Source: Erysipelotrichaceae bacterium (GTDB lineage Bacteria > Bacillota_I > Bacilli_A > Erysipelotrichales > Erysipelotrichaceae). From it: a DNA stretch of 64,000 nt. The translations under genes and the position numbers were made by a program. This document shows, piece after piece, positions 1-9,700 of the stretch. The stretch covers positions 186,001 to 250,000 of the forward strand of contig JAFQZR010000027.1 in the NCBI GenBank assembly GCA_017405785.1, written 5' to 3'. Within the stretch, counting starts at the first letter, position 1. Each line of letters starts with the position of its first letter. Under the pieces are notes generated by a model. That model did no database searches. It worked only from the letters and a program-made list of their open reading frames with translations, and was not told the DNA's origin.

Positions 1-506
1 TCAGTAAAGTATTCCCGGACGTCTTCCCTTCGCGGATATGCTATTTCAACGGGAACATCCTTCTGGATGAAGTCGTTGCAGATATCTTCAATCTTTCTGA
101 CGGTAGCGTCATCAAGATATTCAAAACCCATTTCCGCGTAAGCTTCCTGTCCGTCATTGTAAAATGCCACGGTACGGGCATTGAAACGCTTGTTGATCAG
201 GGAACACATCAGATGCGATGCCGTGTGTATCTCAGCCTGTTTCAAACGGAACAGAGGGTCAACGCTCATATGACATATACCGCTGACTTTTTCAGGTAAT
301 ACATGCCATAAGTGTCCGTCTTCCCGGATCAGTTCCAGTACCTGTAACCCATTGATGGTTCCCCTGTCCCCTCTCTGACCGCCGCTTTCAAAATAGAAAA
401 CGGTATCTTCAAACTCACAGTAATAACGGCCATTTCTTTCAATGCAGTTAATGACCGTACTGTCCAGTTCTGTATCAAGATAATCATCATAATGCCTATT
501 TATCAT
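1..506 (-). CDS. AlaX-like alanyl-tRNA editing protein (3' part outside window)
   Basis: The first about 168 residues of a protein that runs off the left edge, translated by me from the minus strand. It resembles the AlaRS-related trans-editing family AlaX, which hydrolyses mischarged Ser- or Gly-tRNA(Ala). Visible hallmarks are the FESGGQRGDRG segment, which corresponds to the GGGQxxDxG signature, and the zinc-binding HTASH motif that follows RLKQAEI. The second metal motif (CxxxH) would lie outside the window. The ATG follows the AraC-type gene's TAA after a single base, so the two genes are probably translationally coupled. Family assignment is good; substrate is not known. Confidence 0.8.
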   Translation of the reverse strand, partial: MINRHYDDYLDTELDSTVINCIERNGRYYCEFEDTVFYFESGGQRGDRGTINGLQVLELIREDGHLWHVLPEKVSGICHMSVDPLFRLKQAEIHTASHLMCSLINKRFNARTVAFYNDGQEAYAEMGFEYLDDATVRKIEDICNDFIQKDVPVEIAYPRREDVREYFT

Positions 507-507
507 G

Positions 508-1788
508 TTATTCCTCTTCCGGTATGCTTTCCGATCCAACCTGAAGATTGGTAGTCTTGCGGAATTCTCCAGGTGTGGTATTCTTCAGTCTTTCAAAGTT
601 ACGGGTAAAGGTCTTAGGGTTGTTATAGCCCACCTCATAGGCAATATCTATGATTGCGGCATCGCTGCTTAACAGCAGTTCACAGGCCTTGTTGATGCGC
701 AGATAATTCAGCAGATTGTCAAAGTTCTTTTCTGTGAGATACAGAAGTGTCATGTTGATGTCAACGATGTTGGTCTTGAACTTGTCGGCTACGTCGGTGA
801 TCTTGAGATCATCAGTAAAATGATCATAGATGTAGCTGATCAGTTCAAAGCCAAAGGACTTGTTCTTCTCTGAGAAGATGTGATCCTGAACCTTATAGAT
901 CCTGCGGTACTGACTTGGTGACAGTTCCAGTTTTTCATTGAAAACCTTGATCAGATGGCTGGCATCCGCAAAACCTACCAGTGAAGCAATGTCGCTGATG
1001 GTCAGGCTGGTATAGGTCAGTAAGTCCGTAGCCTTGGTAATTCTCATTTCTCTGGTCAGATCAGAGAAAGACATGCCGGTTACAGATGTGATGTAACGGG
1101 AAATCGTAGATTCTGACAGATAGAATACTTCTGACAGCTTTGTCAGAGTGATGTTCTCAGCGATGTGGGAATAAATGTACTTGAAGATCAGATAACGGTT
1201 ATCAAGTTCAACATCTTCCCCATCCCTGTTCTTGAGATCCACTTTCTTCATGTAGCGGTTAAAGTCGATCAGCAGTTCCATCAGCTTGTTGGTGACGTAG
1301 ATGTTGCTTAACGTACGCTCTTCAACATTGTCATATAAGGAATCAGTTCCTACTTCATTCTTAATGGAATTCATGATTCCCCTGATCCTTTCAGCCTCAT
1401 CATCAGTCAGATAAAGAACCGGATTCTGAGAGATTGGTTCCAACAGCGAAATAAACTCATTAGTCGGATTATAGAAAGACTTTGTATCCGTCAGGAAATC
1501 GGATTTGTATATTATCTTGATGAAATGCAGAGGTTCTTCAACAACCGAGATTTCCGTTGTTTCCCATGGCAGAATGGCGACAAAGGTGTTTTCCTTGATC
1601 TGATAATCAGTACCTTCAACGACCAGTGTACCCTTTCCCTTCATAAAAAACCAGAAACGCGCGGTCTGGTGAATCAGAGGTTTGGTCGGCCTGTCAATGA
1701 ATTCCACATCATAGCTGCATAGTTTGCGCTTGTCGTAGCTTGAACAGTACTGATCCTGTATTTCATGCAGTCTTATATCTTTTCCCAT
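508..1788 (-). CDS. AraC-family regulator with two tandem DNA-binding domains
   Basis: A 426-residue transcription factor. Residues about 35-95 look like a cupin-type sensor (a KGTLVVEG segment). Residues about 195-298 form a complete AraC HTH pair (TISDIASLVGFADASHLIKVF, then LSPSQYR). Residues about 312-412 form a second AraC-like pair (IIDIAYEVGYNNPKTFTRNFE, then TTPGEFR). Most family members have one such region. I start at ATG 1786-1788 (MGKDIRL) because the longer in-frame start at 1845 would run into the terminator hairpin of the arc operon. It lies directly downstream of arcD and is coupled to the AlaX-like gene. Control of arginine catabolism is possible but is inferred from position only. 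Confidence 0.88.
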   Translation of the reverse strand: MGKDIRLHEIQDQYCSSYDKRKLCSYDVEFIDRPTKPLIHQTARFWFFMKGKGTLVVEGTDYQIKENTFVAILPWETTEISVVEEPLHFIKIIYKSDFLTDTKSFYNPTNEFISLLEPISQNPVLYLTDDEAERIRGIMNSIKNEVGTDSLYDNVEERTLSNIYVTNKLMELLIDFNRYMKKVDLKNRDGEDVELDNRYLIFKYIYSHIAENITLTKLSEVFYLSESTISRYITSVTGMSFSDLTREMRITKATDLLTYTSLTISDIASLVGFADASHLIKVFNEKLELSPSQYRRIYKVQDHIFSEKNKSFGFELISYIYDHFTDDLKITDVADKFKTNIVDINMTLLYLTEKNFDNLLNYLRINKACELLLSSDAAIIDIAYEVGYNNPKTFTRNFERLKNTTPGEFRKTTNLQVGSESIPEEE

Positions 1789-1803
1789 GACCTCATTATA
1801 ACA
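1789..1803 (-). promoter_or_regulatory. -10 box immediately before the AraC-type gene
   Basis: On the minus strand a TATAAT preceded by TGT ends six bases before the ATG at 1788, and the intervening GAGGTC contains a GAGG. With normal geometry, transcription would start at or next to the start codon. A TTTTCA about 16 bases upstream could act as the -35. Either the mRNA is leaderless, or the real promoter is elsewhere and GAGG serves as the ribosome binding site. Confidence 0.4.
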
Positions 1804-1814
1804 CACCACAGACA

Positions 1815-1842
1815 AATGAAAAGGCCGCCGAAGCGGCCATTT
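1815..1842 (-). terminator. Terminator of the arc operon
   Basis: GGCCGC-TTCG-GCGGCC stem-loop followed by TTTTCATTT on the minus strand, starting about 25 bases after the arcD stop. Confidence 0.85.
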
Positions 1843-1863
1843 CAATACATCTTTTCTTCTGAA

Positions 1864-3294
1864 TTACAGTATCATCATTGCGATTGTAACAATAATGATA
1901 TTGGCGATACCGATGCAGATGACCGGCTTCAGAGCGAACTTCATGTAAGTTGGATATTCGATCTTAGCTGTCTGCAGACCACCCATTAAGGCACCGGCTG
2001 TAGGTGCAAACAGGTTGATTAAGCCGTTAGCAGCTGAGAAGATCAGGATCATTACTTCTACGGAGAATCCTAACTGTGAAGTGACAGGACCCATGATAGG
2101 CATTGACAAGCCTGCCAGACCGGAAGTTGATGGTACCAGGAATGACAGAGGCAGATATAACAGGTATGCTAACGGAGCATAGATGAAGCCCGGAACACCC
2201 TTTAATGTGTTGGCGATAACTTCAACCAGCCATTCACCTAATCCTGTATTGCCCATTAATACTGTGGCACCTCTGGCAACAGCGATAATGAAGGCAACTG
2301 AAATCAGGTCAGCTGAACCAGCGATGAACTTATTGATGAATTCCTGTTCCTTGAATCCGGCGATGAAGCCAATGACGATGGCCATGATGAAGAACAGAAT
2401 TGCGCCTTCATCGAAGTACCAGTAACCCATTGGGATACCTTCACCCATGATGAATTCTGACCAGCCGCTGAAGATATTGACACCGTAGTCTTCCCAAGGC
2501 AGGAAGCCGCAGATCATAACTACAAATGACAGACCGAAGATCCAGAGAATGAGCTTCTGTTTGCCAGTTAACTGAGCATCAAGTTTGATTCCCTTGGAGA
2601 ATTCATTTTCCATAACTTCCTTTTCCTGAAGTGAAAGGAATGTTGAACCCTTGTCAGCCTTAACCTTCTTAGCATACTGTAATACAAAGTATAATGCGAT
2701 TGCATATGAAGTCAGCCATAATACTACGCCTAAGGCAATCATCTTACCTGTGTCAACAGGAACATCAACTGAGTTGCAGGCAGCAACAGCAGCCATTGTG
2801 CAGAATGGGTTGATTGTTGAACCTAAGACACCGACACCAGCACCTAAGGCAACAGCTACAGCACCGACTAATGTATCCATGCCGGCAGCAACCATTGTAG
2901 CAGCCATCATGATGTAGAACGGAACTGTTTCCTCGCACATGCCGTATGTTGTACCGCCGATTGAGAAGACGAACATAACAGCAGCAATAAGGATTTCTTC
3001 ACGGCCGTTTAACTTGCGGACCAGTGTAGCAATACCTGTATCGAGAGCGCCTGTAGCATTAACGATGCCTAAGAAGCCGCCGATACAGAAGATAAAGGCG
3101 ATCAGGTCTGCGCCTGCGCCGGCTGCATCTGAGAATCCATCAACAACTGATCTGATGATCGTTGAGAATCCCGCAGGAGTAACACCGCTGTCCGGTGCTG
3201 CAGCTGAAACAATCCATGATACTACGGCTAATGCCAGTATCATCAGTACCAGGATTGTAAAAGATGATAACATCTTTCTCTGTTTCTTTTCCAT
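1864..3294 (-). CDS. arcD: YfcC-family arginine/ornithine carrier
   Basis: A 476-residue polytopic membrane protein of the YfcC/C4-dicarboxylate anaerobic carrier superfamily. Features are an N-terminal hydrophobic helix (about 10-32), glycine-rich membrane segments (GTTYGMCEETVPFY; GAGVGVLGSTINPF) and a C-terminal half with VPSTSGLAGLSMPIMGP and SAANGLINLFAPT, typical of the family. As the last gene of arcA-arcB-arcC-arcD it is most simply the arginine/ornithine exchanger, a role YfcC-type proteins fill in several Firmicutes. The start has a GGAGGG ribosome site about 10 bases upstream. Family is certain; the arginine/ornithine specificity is inferred from context. Confidence 0.87.
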   Translation of the reverse strand: MEKKQRKMLSSFTILVLMILALAVVSWIVSAAAPDSGVTPAGFSTIIRSVVDGFSDAAGAGADLIAFIFCIGGFLGIVNATGALDTGIATLVRKLNGREEILIAAVMFVFSIGGTTYGMCEETVPFYIMMAATMVAAGMDTLVGAVAVALGAGVGVLGSTINPFCTMAAVAACNSVDVPVDTGKMIALGVVLWLTSYAIALYFVLQYAKKVKADKGSTFLSLQEKEVMENEFSKGIKLDAQLTGKQKLILWIFGLSFVVMICGFLPWEDYGVNIFSGWSEFIMGEGIPMGYWYFDEGAILFFIMAIVIGFIAGFKEQEFINKFIAGSADLISVAFIIAVARGATVLMGNTGLGEWLVEVIANTLKGVPGFIYAPLAYLLYLPLSFLVPSTSGLAGLSMPIMGPVTSQLGFSVEVMILIFSAANGLINLFAPTAGALMGGLQTAKIEYPTYMKFALKPVICIGIANIIIVTIAMMIL

Positions 3295-3347
3295 TTTCTT
3301 TATTACCCTCCTGAAATTTGGAAAACTCTAAATTCTATAATCATCCA

Positions 3348-4283
3348 TTATTTATGGATAATTGTACCTGTTTCACCCTTCAGGGCTTCTTTGGCTCTCT
3401 GCAGGGATGTGATAAGTGCCTGACCGTTTTCCGTATTTTCCACGTAAGCGATGCAGGATTCTACCTTAGGAAGCATGCTTCCCGGAGCAAACTGCTTGTC
3501 AGCAATGTGCTTTCTGGCTTCTTCGATTGTCATTTCTGCCAGTTCCTTTTGATCAGGCTTGTTGAAGTTGATACATACTCTGTCAACAGCGGTCAGAATT
3601 ACCAGCATGTCAGCGTGTAAGTCCAGAGCCAGTCTTGAGCTTGCTCTGTCCTTGTCGATGACAGCGGCTACGCCTTCATACCAGCCATCAGCCTTGACGA
3701 CAGGAATTCCGCCGCCGCCGACGGTAATGACTACAGCGCCGCTCTTTACGAGATTTTCAACAACTTCAAGTTCAACGATTGATACAGGGATCGGTGAAGG
3801 AACTACTCTTCTGTAGCCTCTGCCGGCATCTTCAACGAAGGTATAACCGGTTTCCGCAACGATCTTATCAGCTTCTTCCTTTGAATAGAATGAACCGATA
3901 GGCTTGGTTGGATGCTGGAATGCCGGGTCATCCTTTGAAACTTCAACCTGTGTAACAACAGTAGCAACCGGCTTGTTGATTCCTCTTCTCTTGAGTTCCT
4001 TGCCGATGGACTGCTGCAGGTGATAGCCTATGTATCCCTGTGTCATGGCACCGCATTCCGGGAAAGGCATTTCCGGAGTGCCGCCGACTTTATTATGTGA
4101 ATTTTCAAATGCCAGGTTGACCATGCCGACCTGAGGTCCGTTACCGTGGCCAACTACTACGTCATAGCCTTCTTCAACCAGGTCTACGATCGTACTGGCA
4201 GTTTCCTTAACTAATTCAAGCTGCTGCTTAGGGGTGTTGCCTAAGGCATTTCCCCCAAGAGCAATAACCAGTCTTTTTCCCAT
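3348..4283 (-). CDS. arcC: Carbamate kinase
   Basis: Transfers phosphate from carbamoyl phosphate to ADP, giving ATP plus carbamate (then ammonia and CO2): the energy-yielding last step of the arginine deiminase pathway. The 311-residue protein begins MGKRLVIALGGNALG and has the amino-acid-kinase motifs GHGNGPQVG, the VVTVGGGGIPV-like segment (ITVGGGGIPVV) and an internal DKDRASSRLA stretch, all expected. I choose ATG 4281-4283 rather than the upstream MQLCSN start because it matches the family N-terminus. It begins one base after the arcB stop, implying translational coupling. Confidence 0.96.
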   Translation of the reverse strand: MGKRLVIALGGNALGNTPKQQLELVKETASTIVDLVEEGYDVVVGHGNGPQVGMVNLAFENSHNKVGGTPEMPFPECGAMTQGYIGYHLQQSIGKELKRRGINKPVATVVTQVEVSKDDPAFQHPTKPIGSFYSKEEADKIVAETGYTFVEDAGRGYRRVVPSPIPVSIVELEVVENLVKSGAVVITVGGGGIPVVKADGWYEGVAAVIDKDRASSRLALDLHADMLVILTAVDRVCINFNKPDQKELAEMTIEEARKHIADKQFAPGSMLPKVESCIAYVENTENGQALITSLQRAKEALKGETGTIIHK

Positions 4284-4284
4284 A

Positions 4285-5277
4285 TTACTGCAGAGTTGCA
4301 TACATTACTGCCTTGATTGTATGCATACGGTTTTCAGCTTCATCAAATACCTTTGACTGTGCTGATTCGAATACTTCGTCAGTAACTTCCATTTCAGGTA
4401 AACCGAATTCTTCATAGATCTGTCTGCCTGTTGTGGTGTTGAGGTCATGGAATGATGGTAAGCAGTGTAAGAAGATGCAGTCAGGATCAGCCATGCTCAT
4501 GACTTCCTTGTTTACCTGGTAAGGTGATAATGCTTTGATTCTTTCTGCCCATAATTCCTTAGGTTCGCCCATTGATACCCAGATATCAGTGTAGATGACA
4601 TTGGCACCCTTGGCGGCCTTCTTGACATCGTCTGTCAGGGTAATTGTGCAGTGGTTTTCCTTGGCAATGGCCTTGCAGGTCTTGACCAGCTTCTCATCAG
4701 GCATGTTTTCCTTTGGTCCGCAGGCAACGAAGTTAATGCCTAACTTGGCGCAGACAACCATCAGAGAGTTGGCAACGTTGTTTCTGGCATCACCGAAGAA
4801 GACCCATTTCAGTCCCTTGTAATGTCCGAAATATTCATAAGCTGTCATAACGTCAGCCAGCATCTGGGTTGGATGGAAATCAGTTGTTAAGCCGTTCCAT
4901 ACAGGAACACCTGAATACTTGGCCAGATCTTCTACGATCTGCTGATCGAAGCCACGGTATTCGATACCGTCAAACATTCTGCCTAATACTCTGGCAGTGT
5001 CAGCCAGGGATTCCTTGTGGCCCATCTGTGATGAACCCGGATCAAGGTAAGTAACACCCATGCCTAAGTCACGGCCGGCAACTTCGAATGAGCATCTTGT
5101 TCTGGTTGAAGTCTTTTCAAACAGTAATACGATATTCTTGCCTTCCAGATACTTGTGAGGTGTGTGAGTCAGCTTCAGCTGCTTGAACTGCATTGACAGA
5201 TCGAGCAGGTACTGAATTTCTTCAGTGGTAAAGTCTAACAGTTTTAAGAAACTGCGTCCTGATAAATTTCTTGGCAT
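4285..5277 (-). CDS. arcB: Ornithine carbamoyltransferase, catabolic
   Basis: 330 residues. In this operon it would run in the catabolic direction, converting citrulline and phosphate to ornithine and carbamoyl phosphate. The carbamoyl-phosphate site STRTR is at residues 57-61 and the HCLPSFHD ornithine-site motif is near 271, with the MGHKES and HPTQMLAD segments in between. Length and motifs are complete. It lies 14 bases downstream of arcA and overlaps nothing. The neighbouring carbamate kinase supports the catabolic rather than the biosynthetic isozyme. Confidence 0.96.
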   Translation of the reverse strand: MPRNLSGRSFLKLLDFTTEEIQYLLDLSMQFKQLKLTHTPHKYLEGKNIVLLFEKTSTRTRCSFEVAGRDLGMGVTYLDPGSSQMGHKESLADTARVLGRMFDGIEYRGFDQQIVEDLAKYSGVPVWNGLTTDFHPTQMLADVMTAYEYFGHYKGLKWVFFGDARNNVANSLMVVCAKLGINFVACGPKENMPDEKLVKTCKAIAKENHCTITLTDDVKKAAKGANVIYTDIWVSMGEPKELWAERIKALSPYQVNKEVMSMADPDCIFLHCLPSFHDLNTTTGRQIYEEFGLPEMEVTDEVFESAQSKVFDEAENRMHTIKAVMYATLQ

Positions 5278-5291
5278 ATTATTCTCCTTTT

Positions 5292-6545
5292 CTAGTCTTC
5301 ACGCCATAATGGCATGCTCATGCATCTCGGGCCTCCTCTGCCTCTTGACAGTTCAGCACTTGGCATGGTCAATACCTTTAAGCCCTTTTCACGTAAAATG
5401 GCATTGGTGATGTCATTACGTTCATAACATACGATAACGCCCGGAGCGATACATAATGTATTGGAGCCGTCGTTCCACTGCTCTCTGGCTGCTGCGATAA
5501 GGTCATCGCCGCCGCAGTAGATCAGTTCAACCTTTTCAACACCGGTGTACTTCTCAAGGATGTGCTCCAGAGTGTCTTCCAGTCTTTCGATATGCAGATC
5601 ATCCGGGTTCTTGTCTGCTCCATGAGGAGGAGTGATTTCATAGACCTCCAGAGGTCCGATGATGGCCGGGTGTACTGTATACTTGTCTTCATCGATTCTG
5701 GTAAATACAGTGTCCAGGTGCATGAATGCACGTGTTGCCGGAATCTTGAATGCCAGAACTGTACGGATCTTGCAGTCAGGATCGCCGAACAGATTGCGTG
5801 CTGCAGCTTCAATGGCATCCGGTGAAGTTCTTTCGGAAATACCGATGGCCAGAACAGTATCAGTCAGGTTGAAGACGTCGCCGCCCTCAATGTTGGCATG
5901 ATAGTCTCTGTCATAGTAACGCTTTACATAACCGGCGAAGTCAGGATGATACTTGAAGATGTAGTCAGCATAGATCGTTTCACGGTTACGTGTCGGGAAG
6001 CGCATCTTGTGTACGAATGCGCCCTCACCTACTGAAGCAAACGGGTCACGCTGGAAATACAGGTTAGGCATTGGTGCAACTACCAGGTCATCATTAGGAG
6101 CAATTCTGTCCTGTAAGGAATAGGCTTTGATCTCTTCGCCCATGTATTCCTTCATTTCCTTCAGAGTGATTCCTTCCATGGTCTTGAGAACCAGATCCTT
6201 TCCCTTGAAATTGGTAATCAGATACTTGTACAGCTTATCCTGCCATCTCTTGGTCTTGATGTTTCCTTCAGAGAGCCACTGATACAGGAACGGCTCAACC
6301 AGCTTAGGATTCAGCTGGAGGACTTCGGTCATCAGATCTTCCAGATAGACAACTTCAACGCCGTTGTCTCTTAAGATCTGAGCGAAAGCATCGTGTTCTT
6401 CCTGAGCGACCTTCAAGAACGGGATGTCATCAAACAGCAGTTCCTGCAGAGTATCCGGTGTGAGGTTCAGAAGCTCTCTGCCAGGACGGTGAAGTAAAAC
6501 TTTCTTAAGTGGTTTGATTTCACTTGTTACATGAATTCCCTTCAT
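5292..6545 (-). CDS. arcA: Arginine deiminase
   Basis: Hydrolyses arginine to citrulline and ammonia, first step of the pathway. The 417-residue protein starts MKGIHVTSEIKPLKKVLLHRPG, the standard family N-terminus. It carries QRDPFAS, the EGGDVF substrate motif, GISERTS, MHLDTVFT and a C-terminal SRGRGGPRCMSMPL with the nucleophilic Cys at about 408. Longer in-frame starts back to 6698 would translate the leader and are unlikely. A GGAAAGGA ribosome site lies about 14 bases upstream, slightly far. It heads arcA-B-C-D. Confidence 0.96.
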   Translation of the reverse strand: MKGIHVTSEIKPLKKVLLHRPGRELLNLTPDTLQELLFDDIPFLKVAQEEHDAFAQILRDNGVEVVYLEDLMTEVLQLNPKLVEPFLYQWLSEGNIKTKRWQDKLYKYLITNFKGKDLVLKTMEGITLKEMKEYMGEEIKAYSLQDRIAPNDDLVVAPMPNLYFQRDPFASVGEGAFVHKMRFPTRNRETIYADYIFKYHPDFAGYVKRYYDRDYHANIEGGDVFNLTDTVLAIGISERTSPDAIEAAARNLFGDPDCKIRTVLAFKIPATRAFMHLDTVFTRIDEDKYTVHPAIIGPLEVYEITPPHGADKNPDDLHIERLEDTLEHILEKYTGVEKVELIYCGGDDLIAAAREQWNDGSNTLCIAPGVIVCYERNDITNAILREKGLKVLTMPSAELSRGRGGPRCMSMPLWRED

Positions 6546-6572
6546 TTTAATAATATTATTCCTTTCCATTCC

Positions 6573-6596
6573 AGCAGGCAAAAACGGATGCCTGCT
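6573..6596 (-). promoter_or_regulatory. Stem-loop in the arcA leader
   Basis: AGCAGGC and GCCTGCT form a perfect 7-bp stem with a 10-base loop about 28 bases before the arcA start. No T-run follows, so it is not a terminator. It may stabilise or regulate the operon mRNA. Confidence 0.5.
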
Positions 6597-6608
6597 TATC
6601 CATCTAAA

Positions 6609-6624
6609 TTGTAAGCGTTTTCTT
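6609..6624 (+). promoter_or_regulatory. cre-like catabolite-repression site upstream of arcA
   Basis: TTGTAAGCGTTTTCTT fits the CcpA consensus WTGNAARCGNWWNCA except at the final A. It overlaps a minus-strand TACAAT that could be the arc -10 box, though I find no convincing -35. Repression of arginine catabolism by preferred sugars is a known pattern in Firmicutes; its use here is inferred. Confidence 0.6.
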
Positions 6625-6683
6625 TTGGCCATTTGGGACATTTTGGCAAAAAAAAAGTGTAAAATCTTCAAATTGTAACAACA

Positions 6684-6713
6684 CAAATAAAGGGGCATCT
6701 GATCAGATGTCCC
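6684..6713 (-). terminator. Terminator after giant subtilase 1
   Basis: Long palindromic stem (CATCTGATCAGATG flanked by GGG and CCC, with one mismatch on the minus strand) followed by TTTATTTG. It starts nine bases after the stop codon at 6722. Confidence 0.75.
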
Positions 6714-6721
6714 TCTTTGTT

Positions 6722-9700
6722 TTACTTGTGATACAGTTCGATAACTGATGAACTCTTCAGTCCATACAGTTTTCTAACTGTTTCATCGTCTATTCTGGCT
6801 TCTCCGCCAAGTACCACACCATCGCTGATGCCGGCTTTCTTCAGATATTCTCTGGCTATTTCAGCCTTATCAGGTCTGGTCAGAATGACCGGTCCTTCTA
6901 TCAGCTGACCTAATGGTCCGCCGCATAAGCCGTCCGGGAATTCATTACTGAAGGCCAGTACAGCTGCCTTTGGTGCTTTAAAGAGCTTTTCAGCAATCTT
7001 TACAGATGTCTCAAATCTGTTGGCACCGGCTACTCTTGTTACGGTTCCGTACTGTTTCAGCTGTTTTTCAATTTCAGCATTAACAGCTTTTTCACCGCCG
7101 AGGATGATGATTTCCTTACCCTTTACGGATTTTAAGAAGCTTAACTGACTGCTGTCAAGTGCATCCTTTACCAGTAAGATAGGCAAACCAGAGGCTGAGG
7201 CGCTTAAACTGTCAGCGAAATCCTTACCGGTAGCTACCAGAATCTTATCGGCATTCAGCCCTGTTTCCTTCAGGATCTCGATATTGGTCAGATATCTGTT
7301 ATCTCCTGCCAGTCTTTCAACATTCGCGACAGATTTCTTAATAGCCTTTTCTATTGCTGCTGAGACAGCTTTTTCACCACCCAGGATATAAACCTTTCCT
7401 TTTGGATCCATTACTTCTGCAATGTACTTTTCAACTTCTGATGCATGTTTGTCATCGATCAGCATGATCGGACAGTCCTTGACGCTGGCCAGATAGCTGC
7501 CAGCCAGAGCGTCAGCAAAATTGGTGCCGCTGGCAATGACCATCGTGCTGAGCTTATCAATGCTCTTGGCTTCCATGAAGAAGTCAGTTACGTTCATGGC
7601 AGTACCGTATCTGTTATCTCCTGCTACTCTGATGATACCGTCAACCAGTACCGCTTCAGTGGTTACACAGTATGTACCGTGGCAGATGCTGCAGGTATAT
7701 GTCGTTGTATTGCCGACAGTTACACCTTCATCAAACTGACATGATGATGTTTCCTTGTGAGCCGGATCATTTCCACATACACAGCTGTGAGTCTTTGCTT
7801 CGGCTCCGTTGAACGTCCATTCACCCCAGCTGTGCCCAAGTGCCTGTAATGTTGTATGTTCAGAACTCAGTTTTTCTTTGCATACAGAGCAGTAAACGAC
7901 CATGTCGTATCCGCCTTCCTTTTCACAGGTTGGTTCCACATTGTTTTCCTTTACGGCATCAGCAGGTTTATGACCGAGAGCCTCAACTGCTCTTGTTTCC
8001 TTCTCGCCGCATCTTGAACAGATTCTGGATTCTTCACCATTCTGTGTACATGTCGGTTCCTTAGTCACTTTCCATTCACCGAAATCATGGCCTAAGGCTT
8101 CTGTTTCAACATGTTCGCTGCTTAAGATCTCGTTGCATACCGTACATCTTACTACCAGGTCATAACTGCCCTTTTCGGTACATGTTGCTGCCTTCTCATT
8201 TTCCCTGGCAGCTTCACCGGCCTTATGACCGGTTGCAGGTACTGTAACAGTCTTTCTGCTTAACTCTTCTCCGCATACTGAACAGTAAACAACTTCATCG
8301 TATGATCCGTCGGCTGTACAGGTTGCCGGTTTTTCGTTTTCTATTATAGGCTCAGCTTCAATGTGTCCGGTTGCCGGAACGTTCTTCAGCGTTATTGTCT
8401 GTGTTTCAAATAACTTATTAGTGAAAGCGGCAGTATAAGTTGTCTCACCCATTTCCGTACATGTCGGCTTCAGGGTTATTTCACTTGTTGTATTAACTGT
8501 TTCAGTAATGTCGTGGCTGTGATCATTATTGCACGGCTGCGTCGCCGTTGCCTGACTGTAGTCATCTGACCAGCTATAAGTGATCTTGCCCCAGGCATGT
8601 CCTGTTGCAGGTATTACGGTTTCCTTCTTTTCACTGTGCTCCTCACCGTCATAGCTCATAATCTTGTTGATGTAGGCAGTAAATTCCTTCTTTCCGTCCT
8701 GTTCGCAGGTAGCTGGTGTAATTACTACTGTTACCTCAGCATCTTTATATCTTGTGGCGTTGTTTTCCTCATCAGTGAACAGTGCCTGTGCAGATGTGAA
8801 ATCATCTGACCAAATAAATTCCGTAAACACAAAATTATATCCATGTGCCGGAAGAGGAACAGTCTTACTGTCCTGATAGGTTTCTCCGTCAGGTCCAATG
8901 ACAGTAACAGTATATGTTCTGTATCCGTCTTCTTCCGCTGTAGGTTCAACAGTTGTTATCTCAGCACTTACCTCTTCAGAAACATACGTGTGTTCGGTAT
9001 TGTTCTTACAGATAAATGTAGCTGTGGCCCGTGTCAGGTCCTCAGTCCACTGCCATTCAGGTTCATTCCAGTCATGCCCTGTCGCAGGAATAATCAGTTC
9101 ATTTTCCATTACTGACTGTGTGCCGTCAGCATCGCGGAATGACGTTCCGCATCTTGTACAGATATAATGAGCTTCCATTCCGGCTTTCTCACAGTCTGCC
9201 GGCTCCTCAGGAACAAATTCCAGATTATGGCCAAGCTTAGGTATTGTGACAAACCTGTATTCTTCATGCTTCTCATGATCAAGCGAGGCATCGGCACTTA
9301 CCGTTGCGGTATGACGTTCTGAGCCATCAATATCGCACAGCGGATCCTTTTCAACTGTTACTGTTATCTCTGCCCTGACTGTTTCTTCATGCCGGTTGTT
9401 ATTCAGACAGTAATAAACAGCTTCGGCTTCATTGTTTCCGTTCCAGCTGAAATTCTTAAATGCCCACTTGTGGCCGATAGCATCAATGTTGGCTGCGGTC
9501 TTTGTCTGTTTTGTGAATGCACTGTTGGTGAATACGGCAGTGTATGTTGTTTCACCCTTTTCAGTACATGTAGGCTGTTTTGTAACTGCGCTGGTCGTAT
9601 TAACTGTCTCAGTCTCAACATGTGTTACATCATGCCTGCATGTTCTTGTAGCAGTTACGGAACTGTAATCATCAGTCCAACTGTAAGTTGGTTCATTCCA

